A DNA stretch of 64,000 nucleotides from Bacteroidaceae bacterium (GTDB lineage Bacteria; Bacteroidota; Bacteroidia; Bacteroidales; Bacteroidaceae). The notes under the pieces were generated by a model that was given only the letters and a program-made list of their open reading frames with translations, did not search any database and was not told the origin of the DNA. Of this stretch, positions 36,119 to 44,760 are shown piece by piece (the stretch's first letter is position 1; each line of letters begins with the position of its first letter). The position numbers were made by a program, and so were the translations under genes. The stretch is from positions 17,543 through 81,542 of the forward strand of contig JAFZSA010000032.1 in assembly GCA_017619585.1 (NCBI GenBank), read 5' to 3'.

Positions 36119-36700
36119 ATGAAGAAGATATTGTTCCTACACGGATTCTTTGCCAGTGGCCAATGTGTGCCGGCTATGGCATTAAGGGAGGCTTTCGAGG
36201 GCAAGGCTGAGGTGCTGACACCTGATCTGCCGATGCACCCCGGGGAAGCCGTCAGCCTAATCCGTGAACTATGCCAAAGAGAAAAGCCTGACGTGCTGGT
36301 AGGCAACAGCTGCGGCTCGTTCTATGCGCAGATGATAGCGCCTGCATTGGGCATCCCTGCCCTATTAGGCAATCCCCACTTCCAGATGACGGAATTCCTA
36401 AAACCGAGAATCGGAACTCATCAATACAAGTCGCCACGCAGGAACGGCATTCAGGACTTCATCATTGATGAGCAGTTGATATCTGAATTTGCCGAAATGC
36501 AGCAGCATCAGTTTGACAGCTGTACGCCATACGGCCAGGAACACGTATGGGGAATCTTTGGCGAGCAGGACACCCTAGCCCACTTTGAGCCACTGTTCCT
36601 GAAGCACTACACCCATTCATATCATTTCCCTGGCGCACACACCCCTACCGCAGATGAAGTCCGCACATGGTATGTGCCGCTTATTGAAAAACTACGCTAA
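36119..36700 (+). CDS. YqiA/YcfP-like alpha/beta-hydrolase (esterase)
   Basis: A 193-aa small alpha/beta hydrolase. It begins KKILFLHGF (oxyanion-hole HGF), has the nucleophile elbow GNSCGSF (Gly-x-Ser-x-Gly), an acid in GEQDTLAHFEP and a probable catalytic His in the PGAHTPTADE stretch. These features fit the YqiA family of short cytoplasmic esterases, whose natural substrates are unknown. There is no signal peptide. The gene ends 6 bases from the convergent regulator gene. Confidence 0.85.
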   Translation: MKKILFLHGFFASGQCVPAMALREAFEGKAEVLTPDLPMHPGEAVSLIRELCQREKPDVLVGNSCGSFYAQMIAPALGIPALLGNPHFQMTEFLKPRIGTHQYKSPRRNGIQDFIIDEQLISEFAEMQQHQFDSCTPYGQEHVWGIFGEQDTLAHFEPLFLKHYTHSYHFPGAHTPTADEVRTWYVPLIEKLR

Positions 36701-36706
36701 CCGCTT

Positions 36707-38386
36707 CTACAACCCTATTTTCACAACATCCTGCTCGAATGTATCAGGATTTATGGCCATGGCACGCAAACGTACCCTGTAATTCAGTATGGTATTATAC
36801 GAGTAGTTCAGCACCCGTGCTATCTGCTGGTTATTATTAATTCCCAGTCTTATCAGAGCATATATTCGCATTGTGGGAGTAAGAAGAGCCTCCCCTTCAT
36901 GCTTCCTGTGTTCGGGCTGCAGCAATGCATAGAAGTCGGTTACAAATGTAGGGAACATAGACATGAACAGCTCGTCGAATCTGTCAAGCTGCTCTTTCTT
37001 GCTGAAGCTCTTCTGCAACTCCCTGATGGACTTCTGCACCTGGTCATATTGACCCTTCTTCAGTTTCTGATCAACCTTTATGGCAAATTCCTCAAACATA
37101 TTTGTCAATTCGCTGTTCGATTCAAGGAGTTTTCCCAGATAGGCGTCCTTCAGCTTGTTGGAATCGCGTAGCAGCATTCCTGTGCGTACCATACTCTCGT
37201 TTTCTTCCTTCAGTTGGCTGTTTTCATCCTTCATCTTCTTGTCCATTGCCCTAAAGCCCTTCAGCAGCTTTCGGTTCCTCTCATAGCGTAATATAATATG
37301 TAATATATACGCCAGGAACACTACAACAACTGCAACAAAGAAAATGACCAGAATGCGGTTCTGCCTTGATTTTTCATGCTCTATATCAGGGATAATCTTA
37401 TCTATGTGCGTTATCTGCGAGCGCATTCCGTAGTACTCACCGTTCTCTATGGCGATATTGACATACCTGCTCACATCATGCGTCATATGATACTGCTTAA
37501 ACAGATGGTCCGTCAGGTCAATAATGGCTATGGACGAGTTCTGGGCATTCAGAATATCGTTCTTCGTAGCTTCTATGTAATAGCAGGTTGCCTGTTCATG
37601 CTTGCCCTGATGCTTGAAGCACTTGCCCAGGGATGCATTTGCCAGGGTGTACAGGACATTGTTATCTTTGGGGATGTACTTCAGCGCCTCCTCGAAGTAC
37701 TTTTGTGCTACATCAAATTTTCTTTGTCTGCCATAGATACGTCCCAATACAAAGTTGTTCATTCCCTGATCCTTTGAATAGTCCAGGCATTTCAGGAACA
37801 TCTCCTGCCCGATGTTGTTGTATTTGTTGGCGTTGACAGAGTCATTTACATATACCGCCAGACGTTGGTAAACTATACCATAGTAAAAATAATATAGGGC
37901 CTGAATACTGTCGTTCAAATTGGGAAAACCCAGATCAACGGACTGCAGCATATCCAACGCCTCCACAAACAGGCATGCCTGTGCCAAACTGAAACTGGAC
38001 AGGATGCGTGATTCGGCCTTCAGATTGCCATCGTCCATCTGATCAGAAAGGAGACGCATCTTCTGAGAGAACTCGCAAGCATAGTCATAAGAGAACATCT
38101 GAGCCTTATGCAGCATCCGTCTGTTGGTCTGATATCTGAATGGTAGGTCAAAGTCCGTATGCTTGTGAAGCTGTAGCATAACAGAGTCCATCTGATTCTT
38201 CAGACTATCCCTAAAGAATAATCTCTTGTCAACCAAATCGTTAAGGATGCTTAGTTCATATTGGTTATAGTCGCTCATCGCCCTTTGGTGCTTATCTCTG
38301 CTTAAATAGAAAAAGGCACCCGTCAGTACAAGAATGACAAGTAAGATGCCGATATGTCTTCTGCCTCCGTATAGTGCAATCTTCAT
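36707..38386 (-). CDS. Membrane-anchored TPR regulator, DUF6377-like
   Basis: A 559-aa protein with an N-terminal membrane anchor (about 12-29) and a second hydrophobic stretch (about 345-367). The part between them is helical with TPR-like repeats (for example AQKYFEEALKYIPKDNNVLYTLANASLGKC). A coiled coil (about 370-440) follows the second membrane segment, and the C-terminal part carries the LuxR-like helix-turn-helix region LGINNNQQIARVLNYSYNTILNYR. DUF6377-type proteins are membrane-bound regulators found beside glycan-use loci. Here it is divergent from the sulfatase locus, so it is a good candidate for its regulator. The periplasmic TPR part could sense a ligand. Confidence 0.82.
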   Translation of the reverse strand: MKIALYGGRRHIGILLVILVLTGAFFYLSRDKHQRAMSDYNQYELSILNDLVDKRLFFRDSLKNQMDSVMLQLHKHTDFDLPFRYQTNRRMLHKAQMFSYDYACEFSQKMRLLSDQMDDGNLKAESRILSSFSLAQACLFVEALDMLQSVDLGFPNLNDSIQALYYFYYGIVYQRLAVYVNDSVNANKYNNIGQEMFLKCLDYSKDQGMNNFVLGRIYGRQRKFDVAQKYFEEALKYIPKDNNVLYTLANASLGKCFKHQGKHEQATCYYIEATKNDILNAQNSSIAIIDLTDHLFKQYHMTHDVSRYVNIAIENGEYYGMRSQITHIDKIIPDIEHEKSRQNRILVIFFVAVVVVFLAYILHIILRYERNRKLLKGFRAMDKKMKDENSQLKEENESMVRTGMLLRDSNKLKDAYLGKLLESNSELTNMFEEFAIKVDQKLKKGQYDQVQKSIRELQKSFSKKEQLDRFDELFMSMFPTFVTDFYALLQPEHRKHEGEALLTPTMRIYALIRLGINNNQQIARVLNYSYNTILNYRVRLRAMAINPDTFEQDVVKIGL

Positions 38387-38624
38387 TCTGATGGTACGTT
38401 TTTAGTGCTAATTGTTGTTAGTTGCGTTGCAAAGATAGTACATTTTTGATTTATACGATGTTTTGTGATAAAAAAAATGTGAAAGCCCCCTATGGGAGTG
38501 AAGTTAGCGGTTAGTGAAAATAATGTTCAATGTTCAATGAATCTCAACTTTCAACTCAAAACTATAGTTAAAATGGTATATATTTTCTATATATAAACTC
38601 AATAAAATTCACCCTTCAGATTAT

Positions 38625-38655
38625 ACGTATATTGCTGATATTTTACAATATACGT
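38625..38655. promoter_or_regulatory. Perfect inverted repeat, possible operator
   Basis: ACGTATATTG (38625-38634) and CAATATACGT (38646-38655) with an 11-base gap. A T-run follows on the plus strand, so a weak hairpin is possible too. It lies about 65 bases upstream of the -7 box, a distance that suits an activator site. Confidence 0.5.
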
Positions 38656-38719
38656 TTTTTTTGCGTTATATTCTGAGTATATATTTTTTATAGTTGGCCC
38701 ACATTATATATAATAGCCA

Positions 38720-38727
38720 TAACTTTG
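38720..38727 (+). promoter_or_regulatory. -7 box of the first sulfatase-locus gene
   Basis: TAACTTTG, 40 bases before the ATG at 38768. A possible -33 (GTTG, 38693-38696) is 23 bases away, more than the usual 19-20. Confidence 0.55.
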
Positions 38728-38767
38728 CAGCAGAAAATTATAGTTATTAACTTAATTAATTAATCTC

Positions 38768-40879
38768 ATGAAAAGAAAACTTTTCTTACTAGTGCAAGCA
38801 TTCCTTGCTACCATGATGACATCTGTCTATGCACAGACGTTCAGCGCGGACAAAATCTACACTATTGTCTGCAAACCAGACCTTAACACTTTCATGCAAG
38901 ACAACGGAACCGGTGCCCTACTCCTTGGTGCAGAGTCAGCCGGTACCTTGTGGACATTTGAACCTACAGAGAACGCCGACTGTTACTATGTAAAAAACGT
39001 AAAGACTGGCAACTACATCCAAGACTGCCCCGACTCGGAGGTACCTGCCACAATGGGAACGGAACCCGTAGAGTATTACATCAAGGGTGATGCCTCAGGC
39101 GGTCAGGCTGGCAAGAACTTCTACCGCATGACATCCACAGACCGTACTCCCAAGGATTTCAGCGCCGGTACGATAGGTTTGAACCGTCATGGTGATAATA
39201 AGTGGGTACAGGGCTTTGCTTCTGTTTCCGGAGCCAACCAATGGTCTGTATGGTGCATACGCGAAGTAGAAAAGGTGCAGAAGGAATCACTCTCAAGTCC
39301 CTACACCGGTACAACAGTACAGGAAGGCATTGTCTATTTATATAATGTAGAAAGCGGCAAGTGGCTGCAGAATAATGACAGATTTAATCCCGAACTGACT
39401 ACTCAGTACTGGACCACCCGTGCAGAGCTGGGCGACTGGGGCTTTGACGTAAAATTGGTTGCACAGGAGGACGGAGGCTATCAGATTGACCCGAACTACA
39501 TCAACAATCATTCCATCAATGATTTCAATCTCTATTTGGATACAAACCAGCCCGTTACTTCATGGAAGTTCACGCCCAAGAACATAGCCGGCATCAGCAA
39601 TGCCTATTCCATAGTGGCAGAGAAGGCTACCTTAGGTTCCGATGTCAACGGCTATCTGCGTGGTGCAGATTTGGGTGCAACCACATGGCAGGTTGTTACA
39701 CGCGACGAGCGCATTCAGTATGCTCAGCAGAATGCAACGGCCGAGAATCCCATTGACATGACGTTTCTGGTTCCCAACCCCGACCTCTCGAACAACAACG
39801 AGCGTGCTGCTTGGACAGTAAATCGTGACGGTGGAAACGAAGGATGGAACGATAATATCCGCTACAACCGCAACTTCTGGGCTTCAGGATTTAACAGCCT
39901 TGATGTATCACAGACAGAAATTGATATCCCCAACGGTATTTATCAGGTTTGTTTCTCATTGATGTACTCTCCAACAGCCCTTGGAGACGTCAACATAGAT
40001 GACTACAATGCATATAAGACAAATGGCGAAGAGACTGTCTATTTGGTTGGTTATGCTAATGGCGAGACCATTAAGGCACGTTCTATCTATTCAGTTGAAG
40101 GAACATCCGGCGTTACCAATCAGCACCAGAAGCAGGTTGGCGACTATTTCTTCCCCGGTGGCCCGAATCAGGTGAATGGCTCAATGGCCATCGGCAACTA
40201 CCAAACCGAACCTTTGACAGTAACAGTAACTGACGGAAAACTTTCGCTTGGTGTTAAGAGCATAGAAGGCTGTCCCACAACAGCGTATATTGGTTTTAAT
40301 GGCATAAAGCTGAATTATGTTGGTACTGCAGAAGAGAACACGGTATCTGTATCCGTTACCGATGCAGGTTATGCTACTTTTGTTGCTCCTGGATACATTG
40401 AAGAGATTCCAGAAGGTGTAATTGCTTATGCAGCTCAGGTTGCTGAAGGCTATGTTCATCTGGAACCCACAAATGCAATTCCCGAGGGAGTAGCCGTAGT
40501 ACTGAAGGCCGCAGAGGGTACCTATACTATGCCCATAAATCCCACTCCTGCCGACCTCGTTCTTGTAAATGATTTGAAGGCTGCTACCGATGCTGTTGTT
40601 ACCAACGGAACTCAGTACATTCTGGCTAAGCAGGATGCTGGCATAGGCTTCTACAAGGCTACATCTGGCACAACTATCGCTGCTGGCAAGGGGTATTTGG
40701 TAATTACAGGTGCAGATGTGAAGGCATTCTATCCCTTCGCAGAGGAAGAGACTGCCATTAACAGCCTCACCCCAGCCCTCTCCGAAGGCAATGGAGCCAT
40801 TTACAATGTTGCTGGCCAGCGCGTAAGCAAGCTGCAGAAGGGCATCAACATTGTTGGTGGAAAGAAGGTACTTCGTTAA
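38768..40879 (+). CDS. Secreted beta-trefoil-like protein, first gene of the sulfatase locus
   Basis: A 703-aa exported protein (signal peptide to about residue 22, VYAQ). Residues 25-165 form a ricin-type beta-trefoil-like module with TMGTEPVEYYI and FSAGTIGLN. The same module opens the 1859-aa protein (50334) and lies near the C-terminus of the third sulfatase. A second beta region (about 330-520) with FLVPNPDLSNNN...PNGIYQVCFS recurs in the 1859-aa protein. The end carries a TAGYATF / AGKGYLVI domain and the tail YNVAGQRVSKLQKGINIVGGKK. A carbohydrate-binding role is likely, but no catalytic residues are recognised. It is the first gene of the one-direction locus. Confidence 0.75.
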   Translation: MKRKLFLLVQAFLATMMTSVYAQTFSADKIYTIVCKPDLNTFMQDNGTGALLLGAESAGTLWTFEPTENADCYYVKNVKTGNYIQDCPDSEVPATMGTEPVEYYIKGDASGGQAGKNFYRMTSTDRTPKDFSAGTIGLNRHGDNKWVQGFASVSGANQWSVWCIREVEKVQKESLSSPYTGTTVQEGIVYLYNVESGKWLQNNDRFNPELTTQYWTTRAELGDWGFDVKLVAQEDGGYQIDPNYINNHSINDFNLYLDTNQPVTSWKFTPKNIAGISNAYSIVAEKATLGSDVNGYLRGADLGATTWQVVTRDERIQYAQQNATAENPIDMTFLVPNPDLSNNNERAAWTVNRDGGNEGWNDNIRYNRNFWASGFNSLDVSQTEIDIPNGIYQVCFSLMYSPTALGDVNIDDYNAYKTNGEETVYLVGYANGETIKARSIYSVEGTSGVTNQHQKQVGDYFFPGGPNQVNGSMAIGNYQTEPLTVTVTDGKLSLGVKSIEGCPTTAYIGFNGIKLNYVGTAEENTVSVSVTDAGYATFVAPGYIEEIPEGVIAYAAQVAEGYVHLEPTNAIPEGVAVVLKAAEGTYTMPINPTPADLVLVNDLKAATDAVVTNGTQYILAKQDAGIGFYKATSGTTIAAGKGYLVITGADVKAFYPFAEEETAINSLTPALSEGNGAIYNVAGQRVSKLQKGINIVGGKKVLR
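40762..40800. repeat. In-frame REP-like palindrome in the trefoil protein gene
   Basis: Encodes NSLTPALSEGNGA just before IYNVAGQR. The right arm is decayed (AATGG for GAGGG), so this copy looks older than those at 27249 or 55775. Confidence 0.75.
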
Positions 40880-41049
40880 ATGAAGAATGAATAGTGAAGA
40901 AAGAAGAATTTGCTACCGCTGAGTAGATAAATAGGGGAGTTAAGACTTCCAGTGCGAAGCGCTTAACTCCCACTTTAACTCCCAGCGAAGCTTTACTCCC
41001 ATTCACATAGTGAATCAACTCCAAAGATAATTTCAAAAAATCGAAGAAT

Positions 41050-41208
41050 ATGAAGAAATATATCGTTCCCGCTCTGCGGGAGGAATCGGCTCAGGTTGTC
41101 AATATGTTGGCAGAGAGCTTGGTGTTAAATGGAGACACCACTGTAAATGGTGGTGATGCGTTAACAAAGGAGGTCGACTGGGCCATCTGGGATAACGACG
41201 AAGAATAA
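41050..41208 (+). CDS. Short peptide gene (52 aa)
   Basis: A 52-aa open reading frame starting MKKYIVPALREESAQ and ending DWAIWDNDEE, with TTVNGGDALTKE in the middle. There is no signal peptide or membrane segment. The codon use and position (26 bases before the first sulfatase gene, same strand) suggest it is real. From memory, short Prevotella proteins with MKKxYxxP at the start and a Trp plus acidic residues at the end are frequent and poorly described; I cannot verify this here. No function is known. Confidence 0.55.
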   Translation: MKKYIVPALREESAQVVNMLAESLVLNGDTTVNGGDALTKEVDWAIWDNDEE

Positions 41209-41234
41209 AAATTAACCTATTTTTTATTATCCTT

Positions 41235-44200
41235 ATGAAGACGAGAAAGTTATTGATGTCATCAGCTGCGCTACTACCTGTAATAAGTATAGCCCAATCT
41301 GACAGGCCCAACATCATCATCCTAAACATTGATGATATGGGATATTCAGATCCCTCGTGCTTTGGTGGAGACTACGTCAAAACCACCAATATCGACCAAT
41401 TAGCCAATGAAGGACTGAGTCTGACCCAGTTCTATACATCATGTCCAATCAGTTCACCATCACGTGTAGGACTGACTACAGGTATGTATCCAACGCGCTG
41501 GGGCATCAACACTTTCTTGCAAGAACGAGTAAACAACGCCAAGAACGAGCAGAACGACTTCCTGAGCGACAAGGCACCTTCCATGGCCCGTGCCTTGAAG
41601 GCAAGCGGTTATGCTACAGGACACTTCGGCAAATGGCACATGGGAGGCGGTAGAGACGTGAAGAACGCGCCGTCCATCACAAACTATGGCTTTGATGAGT
41701 ACGCCTCTACCTGGGAAAGTCCTGATCCAGACCCCAAGCTTACATCCACCAACTGGATATGGGCTGCAACAGACGAAATCAAGCGATGGAACCGTACAGC
41801 CTATTTCGTTGACAAGACGCTGGATTTTCTTTCACGTCATAAAGACCAGCCTTGTTTTATCAGTCTGTGGCCTGATGATGTACACACGCCATGGGTATAT
41901 GAAGGTGACGATGCATCACAGCGTCAGTCCTCTCATTCGCTATCTATCGTATTGGCAGAGCTCGACCGTCAGATCGGGCGGTTCATGCAGGGACTGAAGG
42001 ACCTGGGCATAGACCAGAATACCATTGTTATCTTCACGGGTGACAATGGTCCCGCTCCGGATTTCGACGGACACCGAACCAACGACTTCCGCGGACAGAA
42101 AGGTACACTCTACGAAGGTGGTATCCGTATGCCATTTATCATCCGATGGCCTAACCATATCCCTGTAGGGGTAAAGAATGACAAGTCTGTTGTCTGTATG
42201 GTGGACCTCTTCCCCTCCCTATGTAAGATAGCAGGTGCTGAGGTTCCAACCAACTACCCCCTTGATGGAGTTGACATGAGTGACGTCATCACCGGCCAAT
42301 CGGAAAGGGAGCGCACCACTCCACTCTTCTGGGAGTTCGGCAAAACAAAGGCCGACAGGGTAAGCCCACACATTGCAGTCAGGGACGGCGAATGGAAGCT
42401 GCTGGTCAATGCCGACGGTTCCATGACGGAACTTTACAACATGACAACAGACTTCAACGAGAAGAACAATGTGGCAACAGCCAACCCAGCCATCACCCAG
42501 CGACTGAAGAAAGCCGCTATAGACTGGTTCAACGAGGCTTATCGCGAATATGCCGACAATGTGATTTATGTTACTCCGGAAGGTGACGACACAGCAGACG
42601 GCACATCCTGGACTGAGGCAACAACCCTGAGCCATGCCGTAAAGTTAGCAAAGACAGAGTCAGGTGCACAGGTGTGGATGAAACAGGGAACCTACAACGT
42701 CTCTTCATCCGTTATCTCTGACAATGTAGCATTCTATGGCGGCTTCAACAGTACCGAGAAGAAACTGACGGAGCGCAACTGGAAGACTAATCCCACTATC
42801 ATAGACGGCGGGGGTACGGTGAGCCCCTTCCGTAACAGCCTTAACACATCTACAAGCACTGTGCTTGACGGACTAATCATTCAAAACGGAATTAACCAGG
42901 CAGGAGCCAACGGTAACGGCAACGGTGGCGGTGCCATCCTGAATGACGGAGCAGTTGTCAGAAACTGTATCTTCCGCAACAATCGTACACAGACCAGCAA
43001 GAACGGAGCAGCTATCCACTGCCATACGGGACAAATCCGCATAGAGAACAGCCTCTTCTACGGCAACACATCTTCAGGAAACGGGGGCGCTGTACAAATA
43101 GGAGGCGGTGTCACCACAACCATCGTTAACTGTACCTTCTGCGACAATCAGGCTGCCGGCCCTGGTGGAGCCTTCGGACTGGGTAATGACGGCTCTAATC
43201 TTAATATATATAATAGTATAGCCTGGCACAACACAGGCGCAGGCAGCTATAGCAGCCTGGGACAGAATACCAATGTCAATGGCGGCGGTACGGTCATCTC
43301 GCAATACTCTGCCATTGAAAGCCAAAGCACCAAGCTGACCGACGGCGACGACAACAATCATATGGCACTCTCAGAGAGTGTCACACCAATGTTCGAGGAG
43401 GGCGGGTACAGACTTCAGGAAAGTTCACCTTGCATAGATGCAGGTAACGTCAACCTGGCATCGAACATTAACTATGACCTGAATATGCAGCGTCGTTTCT
43501 CAGGAGCTCAAATTGATATGGGTGCCTACGAATTCGATAACGGAGAGCCCGTGGTAGGCAATTCCGTCATTCATGTAGCTCCAGACGGCGATGAAGCTCA
43601 GGATGGTACAACATGGGATAAAGCAACCAGCCTGCAGCACGCCCTGACATTGGCTGACACCTATACAGACAAAGCAATGCTTTGGCTGAAGGAAGGCACT
43701 TATATTGTAACCACACCCATCCACCCCGACAAAATGGAGATCTATGGCGGCTTCAGCGGTAATGAGCAGACATTAGAGGAGCGTAACTTCGCAGAGCATC
43801 TGACCATTATAGACGGAGACGGAAAGATATCTCCCATCAGGAACAGCAATCTTGATGCCAATGTAGTGACACTGCTTGACGGACTAATCATCCAGAATGG
43901 TATTAACCAGGCAGGAGCCAACGGCAATGGAAACGGTGGCGGTGCCATCCTGACTAAAGGTGCTACCATAAGGAACTGCATCTTCCGCAACAACCGTACA
44001 CAGAATGGCAAGAACGGAGCTGCCATACATTGTCATCTGGGACAGATCAGCATAGAGAATTCACTATTTGTTAACAACATTTCTTCAGGTAACGGTGGTG
44101 CTATTCAGATTGGTGGTGGCGTCACGGCCACGGTTATCAATTGCACCTTGTGCGATAATGTGGCCTCAGGACCCGGTGGTGCTTTTGGATTGGGCACCGC

Positions 44201-44756
44201 TGCGTCCAACCTGAATGTCTATAATACCATAGCCTGGCACAACACAGGAGCCGGCAACTATAACAGCTTCGGACAGAATACAGACGTCAATGGTGGCGGT
44301 ACAGTTATCTCCCTCTCATCTGCCATAGAGAGCCAAAGCACTAAATTCACTGATGGAAATGACGAAAACCATATCTTCCTGTCGCAAGAGAACACGCCCA
44401 TGTTCACGGAAGACGGTTACCAACTGCAAAAGGGCTCGCCTTGCATAGATACAGGAGATGACAATTATGCAGCCATCAGTGTCTGCGACTTGGCAGGTAA
44501 GAGTCGTCTGGCAGGCACTCATATTGACAGAGGAGCTTATGAGTTTGTTGAAGGAACGACAGCTATCAACAGCCACACCCCAGCCCTCTCTAAAAGCGAG
44601 GGAGCTATTTATGACCTTTCAGGCCGTAGAATTAAGGGGCATGGGGCAAGGAGCAAGGGGCAAGAGGATAACCAAATGATCAATGATCAATGCTCAATGT
44701 TCAATGGATTAAAGAAGGGTATTTATATTGTAAACAGGAAAAAAGTAATTGAATAA
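41235..44756 (+). CDS. S1 sulfatase fused to two tandem beta-helix (choice-of-anchor Q) domains
   Basis: A 1173-aa exported protein (signal peptide to about residue 20). Residues 22-440 are an S1 sulfatase with metal ligands in NIDDMG (Asp33-Asp34) and the formylglycine site S73-S-P-S-R77, a Ser-type site. Later motifs GKWHMGGG and FTGDNGP are present. From about 443 there are two copies (337-aa period) of a right-handed beta-helix ending in SPCIDAG...IDMGAYEF, the choice-of-anchor Q pattern. The tail is IYDLSGRR...GIYIVNRKKV with a 27-residue repeat-coded loop. The sulfatase part is closely related to that of the gene at 57330. It removes sulfate from a glycan at the cell surface; the helices may bind or present the chain. 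Confidence 0.9.
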   Translation: MKTRKLLMSSAALLPVISIAQSDRPNIIILNIDDMGYSDPSCFGGDYVKTTNIDQLANEGLSLTQFYTSCPISSPSRVGLTTGMYPTRWGINTFLQERVNNAKNEQNDFLSDKAPSMARALKASGYATGHFGKWHMGGGRDVKNAPSITNYGFDEYASTWESPDPDPKLTSTNWIWAATDEIKRWNRTAYFVDKTLDFLSRHKDQPCFISLWPDDVHTPWVYEGDDASQRQSSHSLSIVLAELDRQIGRFMQGLKDLGIDQNTIVIFTGDNGPAPDFDGHRTNDFRGQKGTLYEGGIRMPFIIRWPNHIPVGVKNDKSVVCMVDLFPSLCKIAGAEVPTNYPLDGVDMSDVITGQSERERTTPLFWEFGKTKADRVSPHIAVRDGEWKLLVNADGSMTELYNMTTDFNEKNNVATANPAITQRLKKAAIDWFNEAYREYADNVIYVTPEGDDTADGTSWTEATTLSHAVKLAKTESGAQVWMKQGTYNVSSSVISDNVAFYGGFNSTEKKLTERNWKTNPTIIDGGGTVSPFRNSLNTSTSTVLDGLIIQNGINQAGANGNGNGGGAILNDGAVVRNCIFRNNRTQTSKNGAAIHCHTGQIRIENSLFYGNTSSGNGGAVQIGGGVTTTIVNCTFCDNQAAGPGGAFGLGNDGSNLNIYNSIAWHNTGAGSYSSLGQNTNVNGGGTVISQYSAIESQSTKLTDGDDNNHMALSESVTPMFEEGGYRLQESSPCIDAGNVNLASNINYDLNMQRRFSGAQIDMGAYEFDNGEPVVGNSVIHVAPDGDEAQDGTTWDKATSLQHALTLADTYTDKAMLWLKEGTYIVTTPIHPDKMEIYGGFSGNEQTLEERNFAEHLTIIDGDGKISPIRNSNLDANVVTLLDGLIIQNGINQAGANGNGNGGGAILTKGATIRNCIFRNNRTQNGKNGAAIHCHLGQISIENSLFVNNISSGNGGAIQIGGGVTATVINCTLCDNVASGPGGAFGLGTAASNLNVYNTIAWHNTGAGNYNSFGQNTDVNGGGTVISLSSAIESQSTKFTDGNDENHIFLSQENTPMFTEDGYQLQKGSPCIDTGDDNYAAISVCDLAGKSRLAGTHIDRGAYEFVEGTTAINSHTPALSKSEGAIYDLSGRRIKGHGARSKGQEDNQMINDQCSMFNGLKKGIYIVNRKKVIE
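44570..44706. repeat. In-frame REP-like palindrome and two tandem word repeats in the sulfatase gene
   Basis: The palindrome (CCCTC...GAGGG, 44584-44602) encodes NSHTPALSKSEGA. After the codons for YDLSGRR come GGGGCAT/GGGGCAAG words (44636-44660) and ATGATCA/CTCAATG words (44677-44706). These encode the loop before the final strand of the tail. Confidence 0.85.
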
Positions 44757-44760
44757 GGTT

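Larger units (their letters stand above)
38387..38767. promoter_or_regulatory. AT-rich intergenic control region before the sulfatase locus
   Basis: No gene is seen. It contains a partial GCCCCC..GGGAG element (about 38484-38500), a TTCAATG/TCAACTT word repeat (38523-38558), the palindrome AACTATAGTT (38560-38569), and a perfect 10-bp inverted repeat at 38625-38655. The AT-rich sequence has two more TATAGTT copies (about 38690 and 38740). The promoter -7 box is at 38720-38727. This is unusually rich in symmetric sites for this genome. Confidence 0.6.
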
